Shown here: positions 11,957 to 22,111 of the stretch, in pieces
How the letters are laid out: each line of letters opens with the position of its first letter
Numbering within the stretch: the stretch's first letter is position 1
Assembly (NCBI RefSeq): GCF_000485595.1
Contig: NW_014577765.1
Span: 1-64,000, forward strand
DNA from: Priapulus caudatus
Taxonomy: Eukaryota > Priapulida > Priapulimorpha > Priapulimorphida > Priapulidae
Length of the DNA: 64,000 nucleotides
Direction: 5' to 3'
Notes under the pieces: generated by a model
The model's input: only the letters and a program-made list of their open reading frames with translations
Databases searched by the model: none
What the model was told of the DNA's origin: nothing
Made by a program: the position numbers and the translations under genes

Positions 11957-12550
11957 TGCCTTTTAAAGAAGGCGTCTCCCCGTCTGCGCTTACCCCTTGA
12001 TCGTTGCGTTGTAGGAGGGTGTGCTCTTACTTATTGAGATTGGGTTAAATTAGGTAAAAGGTTAGTAGGCCCAGCGGTTTCTAAGTGGTGTGAACTAGGA
12101 TACAGCAAGTACAGTAACTTGCAATGAATACCTTACGTATTTTATTCAATCGCTGTTTTGTAATGCATGTGCTGTTGTAATTGAATTGTTCCTCCAAAGT
12201 CCAAAATGAGTGCCTATGAGGATATGACTTTCCTCGAATCATCATGTCAGCTATACTAAGGTAAGGGTTGTGTGTGGTGTAGTCTGTAGATTAGTTATTG
12301 TTTCTACTCAATTACTTTACTTGTAAATTATTTGGTAATATTTTTGGCGGGATTTTTGGGATAAAAATCGTGTGGTATCTACGATCGTACTATCGTGGCT
12401 ATCGACCGAAGATAAATTTTTGTTACAGAAAAATGGGGACATGCTATCCATACGTGTGATCATGTTCGAAATGAAATTTAGTGTTTTTAACTTAAATCTA
12501 AAAGTGTACTACGTTACTTAATGACAAAATGTCAATAAAGTTGTTGATTT
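11957..12550. other. Intergenic, no gene recognised
   Basis: Sequence between two repeats with no coding signal, RNA gene or clear element end that I can support. Confidence 0.4.
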
Positions 12551-12760
12551 TTAGCTCATCTGACATAGTCAGATGCAGCTTGTAGAATCGCATGAGCGTA
12601 CGTCCGTCCGTCCGGCCGTGCGTCCGTCCGTCCGGCCGTGCGTCCGTCCGTCCGGCCGTGCGTCCGTCCGTGCGTCTGTGCGTCAACAGTTGGGCACAAA
12701 TCTTTACCGCTCGACGTACGGTCACGATATTCGGGGATAGGAAGGTGCGGGGGTAGGTCG
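12551..12760 (+). repeat. AGCTCATCTGAC dispersed repeat, end fragment with CCGTCCGTCCGG minisatellite
   Basis: It starts TTTAGCTCATCTGACATAGT and continues CAGATGCAGCTTGTAGAA, which can fold (CATCTGAC/GTCAGATG). It then runs through CGTCCGTCCGTCCGGCCGTG units to GTCAACAGTTGGGCACAAAT and CGCTCGACGTACGGTCACGA. The same order appears at 42,880-43,260 and, inverted, at 46,130-46,600 and 52,770-53,160. It is clearly a dispersed family; the class is not identified. Confidence 0.7.
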
Positions 12761-13012
12761 CGGTGTGGGGAGGTGGCGTGTGGTCGGTGAGTGGTGTGGT
12801 GGGGTGGGGGGTAGCCTAGAATTTAGTTTAGGGGGTGGGGATTCATAATAGTGGGTGGAGATTGGATGGATAGGGCTTTGATCCACGCCCAACCTGATGT
12901 ACCCTTAGAGGGATCTCTCCACATTGCTAAACCTAGAACCGGGATCGGGAGGTGAAACGCTTCCTTAGAATAGAATTTTTTATGAATGTTTAACTTTTAA
13001 CTTTTTTAATTT

Positions 13013-13320
13013 TTGTTTCAGCCAGAACCACCTCCCAGACGTGACAACTTGGTTGAAAGGAATATACCCCAAAATCGATCTATCTATCTATCCATCCATC
13101 CATCCAGCCATCGCATGGCATTGGCATGCCCATGCCATGCCACTGCCCATGCCATAATCATCCCATTCTCAATCTGTTATCCCATCCAATCCCAGCCATC
13201 CATCCCATCCTCTTCTTATCCCACTTGCCATCGCTATGCCATCCATGGGTTGCGAATGCCGATCTGCATCCCGCATCGCATCCGACCGCCATCCCATTCC
13301 ATTCGCATCCAATCCAAACA
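13013..13320 (+). repeat. CCAGAACCACCTCCCAGACG module plus CATCC minisatellite
   Basis: The module AGCCAGAACCACCTCCCAGA is followed by TTGGTTGAAAGGAATATACC and then (CATC)n and CCATGCCATG-type tandem repeats. The TTGGTTGAAAGGAA plus (CATC)n arrangement also occurs, inverted, at 59,200-59,440, so both are copies of one element. Open frames here are repeat translations. Confidence 0.55.
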
Positions 13321-13444
13321 ATAACAAATAATATAAATAATATAAAGAAAAGACATGAAAATAATAAATAAATAATAATAGTAGTAAATAATAATAATAG
13401 TAAAAGGAAATAGTAAAGTAATTTTTTTTAATTTTTTAATTTTT

Positions 13445-13622
13445 TAATTTTTGTTAATGAATGTAGTAAAACAAAAACTTATTTTGAAATTAACGCTGAA
13501 GTGGCAGAAGTACATACTAAAGAGTCAAAAAGTTAAGGGGGAATTTTTTTTCTTTAGCTGAAATTCGAACCCGGAATCTCGGGTTATGAAACCGAGCTCC
13601 TACCGATTACGCTACGGCGGCA
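13445..13622 (-). mobile_element. tRNA-derived SINE (Met-like head), minus strand
   Basis: Read on the minus strand from 13,622, a tRNA-like head (GCCGCCGTAGCGTAATCGGT, GGTTTCATAACC with CAT at the anticodon position, B-box GGGTTCGAATT) leads into a body with CTTTTTGACTCTTTAGTATG then TACTTCTGCC and CGTTAATTTCAAAA. The same body follows a different tRNA-like head at 58,488. The acceptor stem does not close well, so this is a SINE and not a functional tRNA gene. Confidence 0.7.
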
Positions 13623-13836
13623 GTCAAGAGATGCGGCATAATTCCCACATATGTGATGTATGTAAATCAATAACACTACCAATAATGCAATAATCTGAAC
13701 GCACCGCCATCTATTGACAAATAGCATTTTTTTCGAATTTTGGTCTCAGCCAGAACCACCTGCAAGACGTGGTGATTCTGAATATATCTTCAGTTACCGC
13801 GATTGAGCGAAAAATCACGGAGAAAAGCGAGGTCAA
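13623..13836. repeat. SINE-flanking repeat module
   Basis: CAGTCAAGAGATGCGGCATA, then CATCTATTGACAAATAGCA and CCAGAACCACCTGCAAGACG with GGTGATTCTGAATATATC, closely resembles 57,920-58,210. It is therefore part of a larger dispersed unit that sits beside the SINE. Confidence 0.55.
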
Positions 13837-13837
13837 A

Positions 13838-13922
<85 letters not shown>
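13837..13922. repeat. (CA)n microsatellite, about 42 units
   Basis: An uninterrupted AC/CA dinucleotide run. The cysteine-valine peptide on the other strand is an artefact. Confidence 0.95.
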
Positions 13923-13924
<2 letters not shown>

Positions 13925-15227
13925 GATTAGCTTCTTTATAGTAAGGATAGACTACCAGTAGGTATAGCAAAGCCTATTATAGATTTTAGATCTGTATTAG
14001 TAGTATCCTAGATATATGCTCTGAGCGCGAACGCGGTGGCAGGAGGGCGCACTTGATTCGGTTGCCAGTGAGTTTATCAGAAGAATACCTGGCTACAGTA
14101 CACGTCAGTTGAGCGCTGTCGCTCTGCCGCACTTGTTTTATAAAGCTGTCTATCCGTATGTCTTGTTGTATGTTTGGCCGTATGTCTATCGGTCTGTCCA
14201 ACTAGAGTCAAACGGAAGTGTTAATTAATTCCACAGTTACTCTTAGTCTTATTAGCCGCTCCAACTTGACCAAAATAACTCGCCGGCGCGCGTAGGGTAC
14301 GTGGTTGGTACGTGTACGCGCGTATATGTATGCGTGGGTACGCGCGTGCATGCGTAGCACATAGAACAAGAATAGAATTCTATTCTAGTTCTATTCTGTT
14401 CTATTCTAGTTCTATGGCGTATCTCCGTGTGTGGGTGAGAACGATAGAGAGAGTTAGCTGGTATACCTTTATCAATGACTAACGCGTAGAATCGTACAAT
14501 AGCGCTATCATATTTGATCATTATTCTTAATTCGTTACCTTTACAACTATTGCCAAAAAAACAACTGGGTCAAATCTGCACCTGGGAGTCGTGAGAAACT
14601 GTGTCACTGTGTAATAATTTTATGAGTTATTAATATTAGCGTGAAATTGACGTTTTGTGAAGTATGAGTTGACTAATGGCATGTCAGCATTAATACAAAC
14701 CTACGTTACGGAAGGCATGAACTGCATTCTTGATTTCTCCGATTAAACATTACCTGGTTTAATTAGTTAGTTCATACTCCCGCTAGAAATAATGACTAGT
14801 CAAATGTATTTATTATAATATAGGCATTTCGTTTCACTGACTTACACTGTTACACATAAGCTAAAAGGAGTAACAATTATGGCATCTACTATATATGTGT
14901 AATGTAAAATAAACGCATACAAGTGTACGTGTATAGATCTGTAAGTTTCGAATCGTAATAGGACGACCATATGTAGTGAAAGCTTCGAATTGTAATCGCT
15001 TTGGACGTCAAACTGTATTAAATTAGGGCTACAACTGAAAGCTGTCTTAATTTCCAGCTGATACATTTCTTTAATACGAGAATACCAGCGGCAGCGGAAA
15101 CAAGACAAAAACACCAGCTTTCGCCTCCTGACCTAATGCGTACGTTTGTTCCAGCTGTGCGACCTGCATGTGATACTCCCATAGAAATATATAGAGACTA
15201 CCTATAGAAATATATAGAGACTACCTA
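13923..15227. other. Intergenic, no gene recognised
   Basis: No supported coding sequence. It has a short CTATTCTAGTTCTATTCTG-type tandem at 14,375-14,413 and a direct repeat of TATAGAAATATATAGAGACT at 15,182-15,226, just before the next element. Confidence 0.45.
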
Positions 15228-15896
15228 CAGGGCGTCAAGTTCCTATTTTTTCCTATTTTTTTCTATTTTCTGGGCAATTCATATTTTCTGGACAAATTCC
15301 TATTTTTTCCTATTTTTGAAGGCTTTTCATTTTTCTGAATCCAGAATTGTATGTATCCTTCTCAGAATGCAGGAATTTACATTTCAGGTGACCCAATTTT
15401 CAAAAAGGAACCCCCAGAGCCCCACCCCTTACTTTAAATTAACGTAATATACTCTTTACTATCACAGATTTTATTTCATCAGGCCATCTATTGAACACAT
15501 ATACCTATTTAACATATTTGTGCTTTGTAGTAAAAATTTATTGCACAATTTCTGATTAATCTTATATCATGTGCATGTTTAGTTTTTATTTTTAATTATT
15601 ATCACAACTATTTTGTGGGTGCTTATGCATGTATAAACTGCTCAATTTTAACATGCATTTCTCATTAAAACCTTAAAATATTGTTCGCATGTGATGTAAC
15701 TCCAAATATGTATATTAATAAAACCATTTGTGGTGGATCGGGATAGCTGTAGGGGTGTAGGGAGGCCAGCTAATGCAACAAATATTCTTACTTAACATAT
15801 ATTTTCTCACTAAAATTCCTATTTTTCTCCTATTTTTTCACATCTGAAATTTCTATTTTCCTATTTTTTGAGTGTCACTTGTCACTTGACGCTCTG
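15228..15896. mobile_element. hAT-like miniature element with CAGGGCGTCAAG ends
   Basis: The left end CAGGGCGTCAAGTTCC and right end ACTTGACGCTCTG form short inverted repeats beginning CAG...CTG, as in hAT elements. Subterminal TTCCTATTTTTTCCTATTTT blocks occur near both ends. Flanks ACTACCTA and TACCTATA are similar but not an exact 8 bp duplication. No coding capacity is visible. Confidence 0.6.
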
Positions 15897-17807
15897 TACC
15901 TATATTAATTCTATGGATACTCTACAACAATCGCACTAACGGGTTAATTCGACCGCGAAACATATCACAACAAAATAAAAACGTATACCAAGAACAGATA
16001 TAAATGAGATGTGAGTGCTCTTGCGTCTACGAACGGTAGAGCGATACGCCTCGATATTCTCGTGTTGTGATCGTACTGGTGACTCCGACCGAGCTGCGTA
16101 ACTGCGTAACTTCACGCCTTTGCCTTAATGCCTTTGATGTACCATGCCACATTAATGTATTTGATGTACCATGCCACATTAATGTCTTTGATGTACCATG
16201 CCACATTAATGTATTTGATGTACCATGCCACATTAATGTCTTTGATGTACCATGCGAAACCTCGTGGAAGCACCGAAATGTAAAACGGGTCATTTTTGAA
16301 TCGTCGCTGGACGTGCGCACTGGACCGAAACAAATCTATCAACATGAAAAAGTAGATATAATAATATGTTCTTTCTGCTGGCGTGACAAGTTCGTAGATA
16401 TAGAGGCATATAAGTGATTGTATTAAAGAGAATGGGTTTCAGCACCGTTCAGTGATTTCCGTTGCCTTAAAAGTCTTTATGATTACGATTATTAACCCAC
16501 AGGTTAGTTAATACACTAAGTTATTAGCCCACATCATGCTACAGATGAAATGTCACAGCAATTTGCTCGGAGCCCAGTGAAAGTTTTAGGCATTGTCAGA
16601 AACGACTGTCGGCACGTTAGCACGCACGCACGCACACACGCATGCACGCACGCACACACGAATGCACGCACGCATAGACTCAACAAACGTTGGCAAACAA
16701 ATCCCATACAAATCATCTTCATAAGTTACAATAAAATAAATTATTACCCCGACTTTTGTGCCGGATGGTCATTCTACATATACGGGTCAGTCCGGTTCAC
16801 ACACTTGGCGATACCACGCAGAAGTGTGGTCAAAATTGCATGCTAGCTGTCCAACAAATCTTAAACGACACGTCGGTCGTCGATTCCGTTTTCATGTCGG
16901 GGAGAGGTTGAGAGTTCAGGAAAGCGTGTTACTCTACTGATGAGATAAATAAGCACAACTGAATAATAATCGGAAATGCTCGGACTTTTAGGACACGCAC
17001 GCACGCACGCATCACACCCGCGTTCGTGTTGCTATCGCTTGCGGGTTGGTCAGTAGATTATCACGTCAGTAATACGCATGCATTTATATTAGAAGTGAGT
17101 GCTATCGTACGCCGCGAGGTGGCGTGATGATTGCTTGACCGACTCGCTTTGCCGCGATTGACCGGTATTACACGAGAGTAGCTAGCCGCTGATCAATACG
17201 CGCTCTCATTGTGTTGAACCGAAACTAAACGCAGTTATTGTTGCTAACTTAATAACGCGTGGAGATAGCCTAGTATAGAGAGGCAGCCGTGCGTACTATA
17301 CTGTTTACGACTGTAGCCTCTACGGTTCGAACACGTAGAGATATAGTGAGGGATAGAGTTTAATGCCTGCACATGATTATCTGTCCAGATATATCACTTG
17401 GCGCGCGTGGGGAAAGCATGAATGAAAACCTTGTTTTTTATATATTTACGATTAGCTGTAGATTCACGCTTATAGCGATTGCGATTTGTTGTATACACGT
17501 TCAAAACCAATATTGTAAGCACACGCATTTAAACTTTGTTGTTAATTCTTGCACGCTAATTGTAAATCGTAGTAAGATTCTTGTCGCCTATATAGTCCCC
17601 TGTCCAGGTTGGTACGCGCAGGCTTTTTAGACAACGCAACTAAAATGTTTTTGTCTTCACTATTCCCTATCGAGTGTAGAGAGTAAGAGTAAGAGTTCAA
17701 GAGTATATTCTTCTAATTATGTACTGATGTTCAAAGAAAAATCGTGTTGAGGCTAACCTAAGCTATACTCTACTATTGTTCAAACGTATATAGATGCGAA
17801 GGTTGTC
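15897..17807. other. Intergenic stretch with simple repeats
   Basis: Contains the 27 bp tandem repeat (16,117-16,255, listed) and short ACGC runs at 16,618-16,673 and 16,993-17,010. No gene is supported. Confidence 0.45.
16117..16255. repeat. Tandem repeat, 27 bp unit, 5 copies
   Basis: The unit TTTGATGTACCATGCCACAT plus TAATGTA or TAATGTC is repeated about five times, the last one partial. Because 27 is a multiple of three, frames on both strands stay open; one reads FDVPCHINV repeatedly within a 116-codon frame (16,067-16,417). No homology or splice signal supports a protein. Confidence 0.85.
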
Positions 17808-18100
17808 CCGGGGGGGGGGGGCACTCACCCCACATTATGGTAGGTGTGTGCCACTGCGAAGTCAAAAATGAGGGGGCTCTGGAACTAACTCAGACCTGAA
17901 AATGGGGGTCTCTGGAACTAACGTTTGTTGAATGTGGGATGCTCTACGAATGTTCGAAAATGTAAACTTGTGATGCTCTGAAACGAGATATTCTTAAAAA
18001 CGCGATGCACTGGAACGGAAGTTTAGGGTGAAAAAGGGGGGTCTCTCCTGCGGCACATACCTACCATGCAATATATATGGAGTGCGCCTCCCCACTGGGA
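17808..18100. mobile_element. Poly-G-ended miniature element (GGCACATACCTACC family)
   Basis: A G-rich left end followed by CACTCACCCCACATTATGGT and AGGTGTGTGCCAC is mirrored on the right by GGCACATACCTACCATGC and GTGCGCCTCCCC. Internal repeats of GGGG(T/C)CTCTGGAACTAAC occur twice. A fragment lies at 180-262. It is non-coding. Confidence 0.5.
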
Positions 18101-19099
18101 GGTTGTCATTAGATAGACGTGAGCGGCAGCATCTGCTTCAATGACAGTACGGTTACAATGATGTCAGTGAGGAGTATTGGCCTAGGACAATCGTGTTGTC
18201 TGGCAATATCCGCGTTCTATACGTAATGTCAGGGTTCGCGTGAGATGAGCTGTTACGGAGGTAAGGTCAGTGTCGATGTACATATACTCATCGTTATACA
18301 GACAGCAGTGCTGACTTTCCATTACGTTCCGCCTGCTCGCCGTTACTCCTCTCATCATCCCGCCCATCTCCGCCATCCGTCTGTCGGCGCCAGCTGTAAA
18401 TAACTGGTGTTTAACCTGTATTAAATTCGCTGCGTGCTTTCGCGGAGTTCATATACACTTCCTATACCTTTGACTCGCCAGTTATAAATGATATGTTAGT
18501 AGTGGGCCGAAAGAGTCATGTCGCTTTCTGATTATTTCTTTTTATCGCATGTGTGAGAGATGAGAAGGTGTTTAACACTTAGTATCGCCCACAACATCCA
18601 TGTATGCATGTTTTGAAGGATTTATACTGTGGGCTAACACCAGGTAGCTGGCCGTCGTTATAATAAAATCGTATTCATCCATGATTTACGTATATACGTA
18701 TATGCGCCTATAATACGCGTACATTTGTGTGCGTGTGCGTGCGTGCGTGTGTGCATGTGCGTGCGTGCGTGTGTGCGTATGCATGTGTGCGTGCGTGCGT
18801 GCATGCGTGCGTGCATGCGTGCGTGCGTGTGTGCGTGCGTGCGTGTGCAGAGTTTTTAGGCAACTAGGATCGCTCAGAGAACGGACCTCTGCCTCACTGG
18901 ACACGAGGCGGAACCGTATGACCACACTCCTGGCCTGCTTGCACTAAATTTATGGGCGCTCAGTAAAAAAAAAACGATTGCCGTATTGATTGCATGAAAT
19001 ACACCGTCCTACTAAAAAGGCCACCACCCGCCGAACTCGGTCAAATCATGCTTTTACGGAGGAAGTCATTCAGTTATTGCTATGATAATGATGAGGATG
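18101..19099. other. Intergenic with (GTGC)n microsatellite
   Basis: No gene is recognised. A GTGCGTGC-type run spans 18,727-18,848. The remainder shows no supported feature. Confidence 0.45.
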
Positions 19100-19129
19100 C
19101 TGATCTCTCGGCGCCGCCAGTGTGTGTAT

Positions 19130-19467
19130 GGACCGCCACATGGACGTTACAGGTGTGAACGCAGGCGACGGCGGCCAATGACGCGTGGTAGGGGGCGTGG
19201 TGGTGTTTGTCACGGGCCGACTAAGCGCTACGGATACGGTGCGTGTCGGGAGCGCACGTAAATACTGCCGTCACCGCCCCGACAGCACGCAGTAGCGACC
19301 ACGCAAACAGCAACACTGACCCGACAGCATGAGCGATGCGAGCGCCATCAGACGTCCAATACTCGTACTAATCTACGCGCATCGAATCGTGGGTCTTAAC
19401 TAAGTCGTATCGCTTGCGGTCTTATTTCAGTGAGCTGTATAAAAGATATGTTTGATTAACGCCGAGG
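19130..19467 (+). promoter_or_regulatory. Putative promoter of the ZP-domain gene
   Basis: A more GC-rich stretch holds GGCCAATGACGCG (CCAAT-like) and TAGGGGGCGTGG (GC-box-like). It is followed by TATAAAAG at 19,438-19,445 and, about 100 bases later, by a strong splice donor. The arrangement suggests a TATA-driven start near 19,468. Linking it to the ZP gene 2.6 kb downstream is inference from strand, spacing and the lack of another candidate. Confidence 0.4.
19438..19445 (+). promoter_or_regulatory. TATA box candidate
   Basis: TATAAAAG lies about 30 bases upstream of the proposed start of a noncoding exon that ends at the donor AGTGAG|GTAAGC. Confidence 0.45.
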
Positions 19468-19546
19468 ATTTCGAAGCAACTGAAGACGCGTGTGTTCGTA
19501 GATACCGACGGACATTGTTTTATATAACCGGAGAATCTTTAGTGAG
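19468..19546 (+). other. Putative noncoding first exon of the ZP-domain gene
   Basis: The segment ends in a strong splice donor (AGTGAG|GTAAGC at 19,546/19,547) and has no ATG-led frame of note. The next acceptor on the same strand with a coding continuation is TTTTAG|GCAACAATGG at 22,105/22,106, six bases before the ZP start codon. The 5' edge is a guess based on TATA spacing. Confidence 0.4.
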
Positions 19547-21422
19547 GTAAGCATATAGCATTTATTTACATCGTCCAAGTTTATTGTCTAAATAACAGAT
19601 ATTTTTTGTTTGCCCCAGTAGGTAGCGAAACTCTATTAGAAAGGTTGTTTGAATTAATTCTATGTAGAATTCTAAGCGGAATGTTCCAATAGACGCGAGT
19701 GTGTGCCGTGTGATCATATGTGATGGCTACGGCTTCATGATATTAGAAATACGAGGGCGATGTCATGAGGAGCATATTGTTAAAATATCAAGCCCTAAAT
19801 GGGATATAATAGGTTTTATGACTTGAAAATTATATTCAAAAACTGTTTTATTAAAAAACTGGTCTAATTTGAGGAACCTAGGAACAATATGGAAGGATGT
19901 GAGATTATTCTGCTCTGACAGATAGACCGATCAGGCAGTTATTGTTTGACACAATATCTGTTAGAATTCATAGGTTTATGGGAATGGATACGAATACTGT
20001 TAGAATTCACATGTTTCTCTCTAACCTTGTTTTTTTATATGTTTCATATATAATCGTCTACATGCACTAAAGTTAAAAGAACTAAACATTTCGCTAAACA
20101 CACTAATTGGAAGAATAAATAACAGATAAATATGATATTTTATAAGGACAAATAGTCAGTAGAAACATGAGGCAATCGCAGATATCGAGTCAAATATAGT
20201 GGCCTATATATTTACTTATTTAATTGTATATTTCAGTAAGTATATTGTATTGCGATACATTGGTGCATTCTTGATGTTCTGGTGTATTGTTACACGCTTG
20301 TATTATTTATAAATACAGTTAATATAGTGCACCACAATTAAAAGTTTGCCGTTAAACCGTTAAGTTTTAAAGATACTCCAACGGTGTAGCTTTTGGTTTT
20401 AGGTTTATCGCGCAATTTTAGAAGAAATAAGCTCTCAAAATAGACATGTGTTATAGCTATAGAAATTAAACAATTATAAGCGTAACAAAGATATGCACAT
20501 GCTGACATTACTCATGTTTAAGCACAAATACTACCGGTACGTGTAATTATGGTTTTCAACCCGCAGTATGAAATATTCAATGCTTAGCTGGCTTTCGTTC
20601 CACGGCCGCGGTAACACAATACGCGGATGTACGCAATAGGCGGATGTATTACCGCAATAACTATATATAAATTGTAATACATTGTAACATTCGGAGATAT
20701 GCTATCACAGTATCACTTTATAAAAATTTACATTTATAAACAAGCGATCATGCCTAGTATTACTAATGATAATTGATAATGCGCGCACTGAGTGGGTCAC
20801 TTCCATAAGTACTACCCGGTACAAACTGAGAAAGGAGTAAAATACATTTTGACTTTTAAATTTTGACGAACCGTGGAAACGAAAATAATAAATTACGGTT
20901 GACCCATGCAATTATCTACATGCAAATGTAACAAAAATAATTTGTAAATAAAACACAGTAACATAACATAAAGTGTAGCATGACTGTAAAGCCGTTATTG
21001 GGTTAGTAGCCTATGGTGGGCGACAATCCCCCTCCGAAAATCGTTGATAACACAGTATATTATTCTCATCATCACAACAAAATCCTATCAACTGATTTCC
21101 TACTGCACGGGCGTCTTTGTTCGCTCTAACTCGGGCAGTCGTACACGGAGAGAAACCCTGTCTACAGGAAGCCTCCAAATATAGTGACCATAATATCGTA
21201 TAGTGGCTGCATTGACCCCGTTTTTTATACATATAGCGCACGAGTAATCGCAACATTACAGCCCGGGTAACACAAAGGGTGCCCTATAAAACTGACCGTC
21301 TCGTGTAGTAGTTCAAAAGCTCAACTGGGATTCCCCGTGCGAGACCGACACAATTAAACTGCTTGTCATAACACAATCCGGTCGGGACTAATCCGCGTAT
21401 ACGGAGCGATAACAGTAGCTAT

Positions 21423-21477
<55 letters not shown>

Positions 21478-22105
21478 CCTGACGTGCGTGGTCCCCGCCC
21501 CGCGCACCGCGACGCGTGTTGCACATTGCCCCAGATCTCATTGACTAACGCTGAACGGTCGCTTCCTCCATTCCCGGAAACGAACAACAATTATAATAAC
21601 ACGATCAGTGTGATGACGACGAGCTGTAGGTGTGAACCAAATACTCTGACAATAATGAGAATGCATAATTGCGACGAAGGAAGTGACCGGAGAAGAAGAA
21701 AAGAAAACAGAAAGACGAAAGAAGGAAGATAATTAGTATTTTTAAGATTACGCGAATCTTGTGCGCTATTAATAACTATTACCAGTTCTTTCGTCCCTGT
21801 GCTGTCTACCGCAACGGTGCATTATCTCCATATCGTACAACGTTCCATATGTGAAGAAACGAACAAAATTATTTAATTGTTTAATGACGTATTGTAATGT
21901 ATGAACTAAATACGCATCTGTTACGGTCGTGTTAAAATCGTTAAAATGCATCGAATGTACATACACGCACATACACGCACGCACGCACACGTACACGCAC
22001 ACTAAAACGCAACTAAAAACGCGTACTATTAACGTTTTATAACTCGTTCATTTCGTTTTATTACTGTCATGTCCTATATAGGCCTGATTTCTATTTTGAT
22101 TTTAG
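19547..22105 (+). other. Proposed first intron of the ZP gene
   Basis: No coding exon is recognised. It contains a (CAG)n run (21,422-21,475) and short ACACGCAC repeats near 21,961-22,000. Boundaries depend on the putative first exon. Confidence 0.4.
21422..21475. repeat. (CAG)n trinucleotide repeat, about 17 units
   Basis: Uninterrupted CAG units. On the minus strand they give a poly-alanine frame, but no exon signals surround it. It is treated as an intronic microsatellite. Confidence 0.9.
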
Positions 22106-22111
22106 GCAACA

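Noticed and set aside
13561-13622. Possible tRNA-Met gene on the minus strand
   Set aside because: The acceptor and T stems do not pair properly, and it is followed by a body shared with another repeat copy, so it is a SINE head.
16117-16255. Repeat-spacer look of a CRISPR array
   Set aside because: The units are contiguous without unique spacers, in an animal genome with no cas genes. It is a tandem repeat.
21366-21590. Poly-alanine protein on the minus strand
   Set aside because: The alanines come from the (CAG)n microsatellite; the flanking residues show no domain and there are no exon boundaries.
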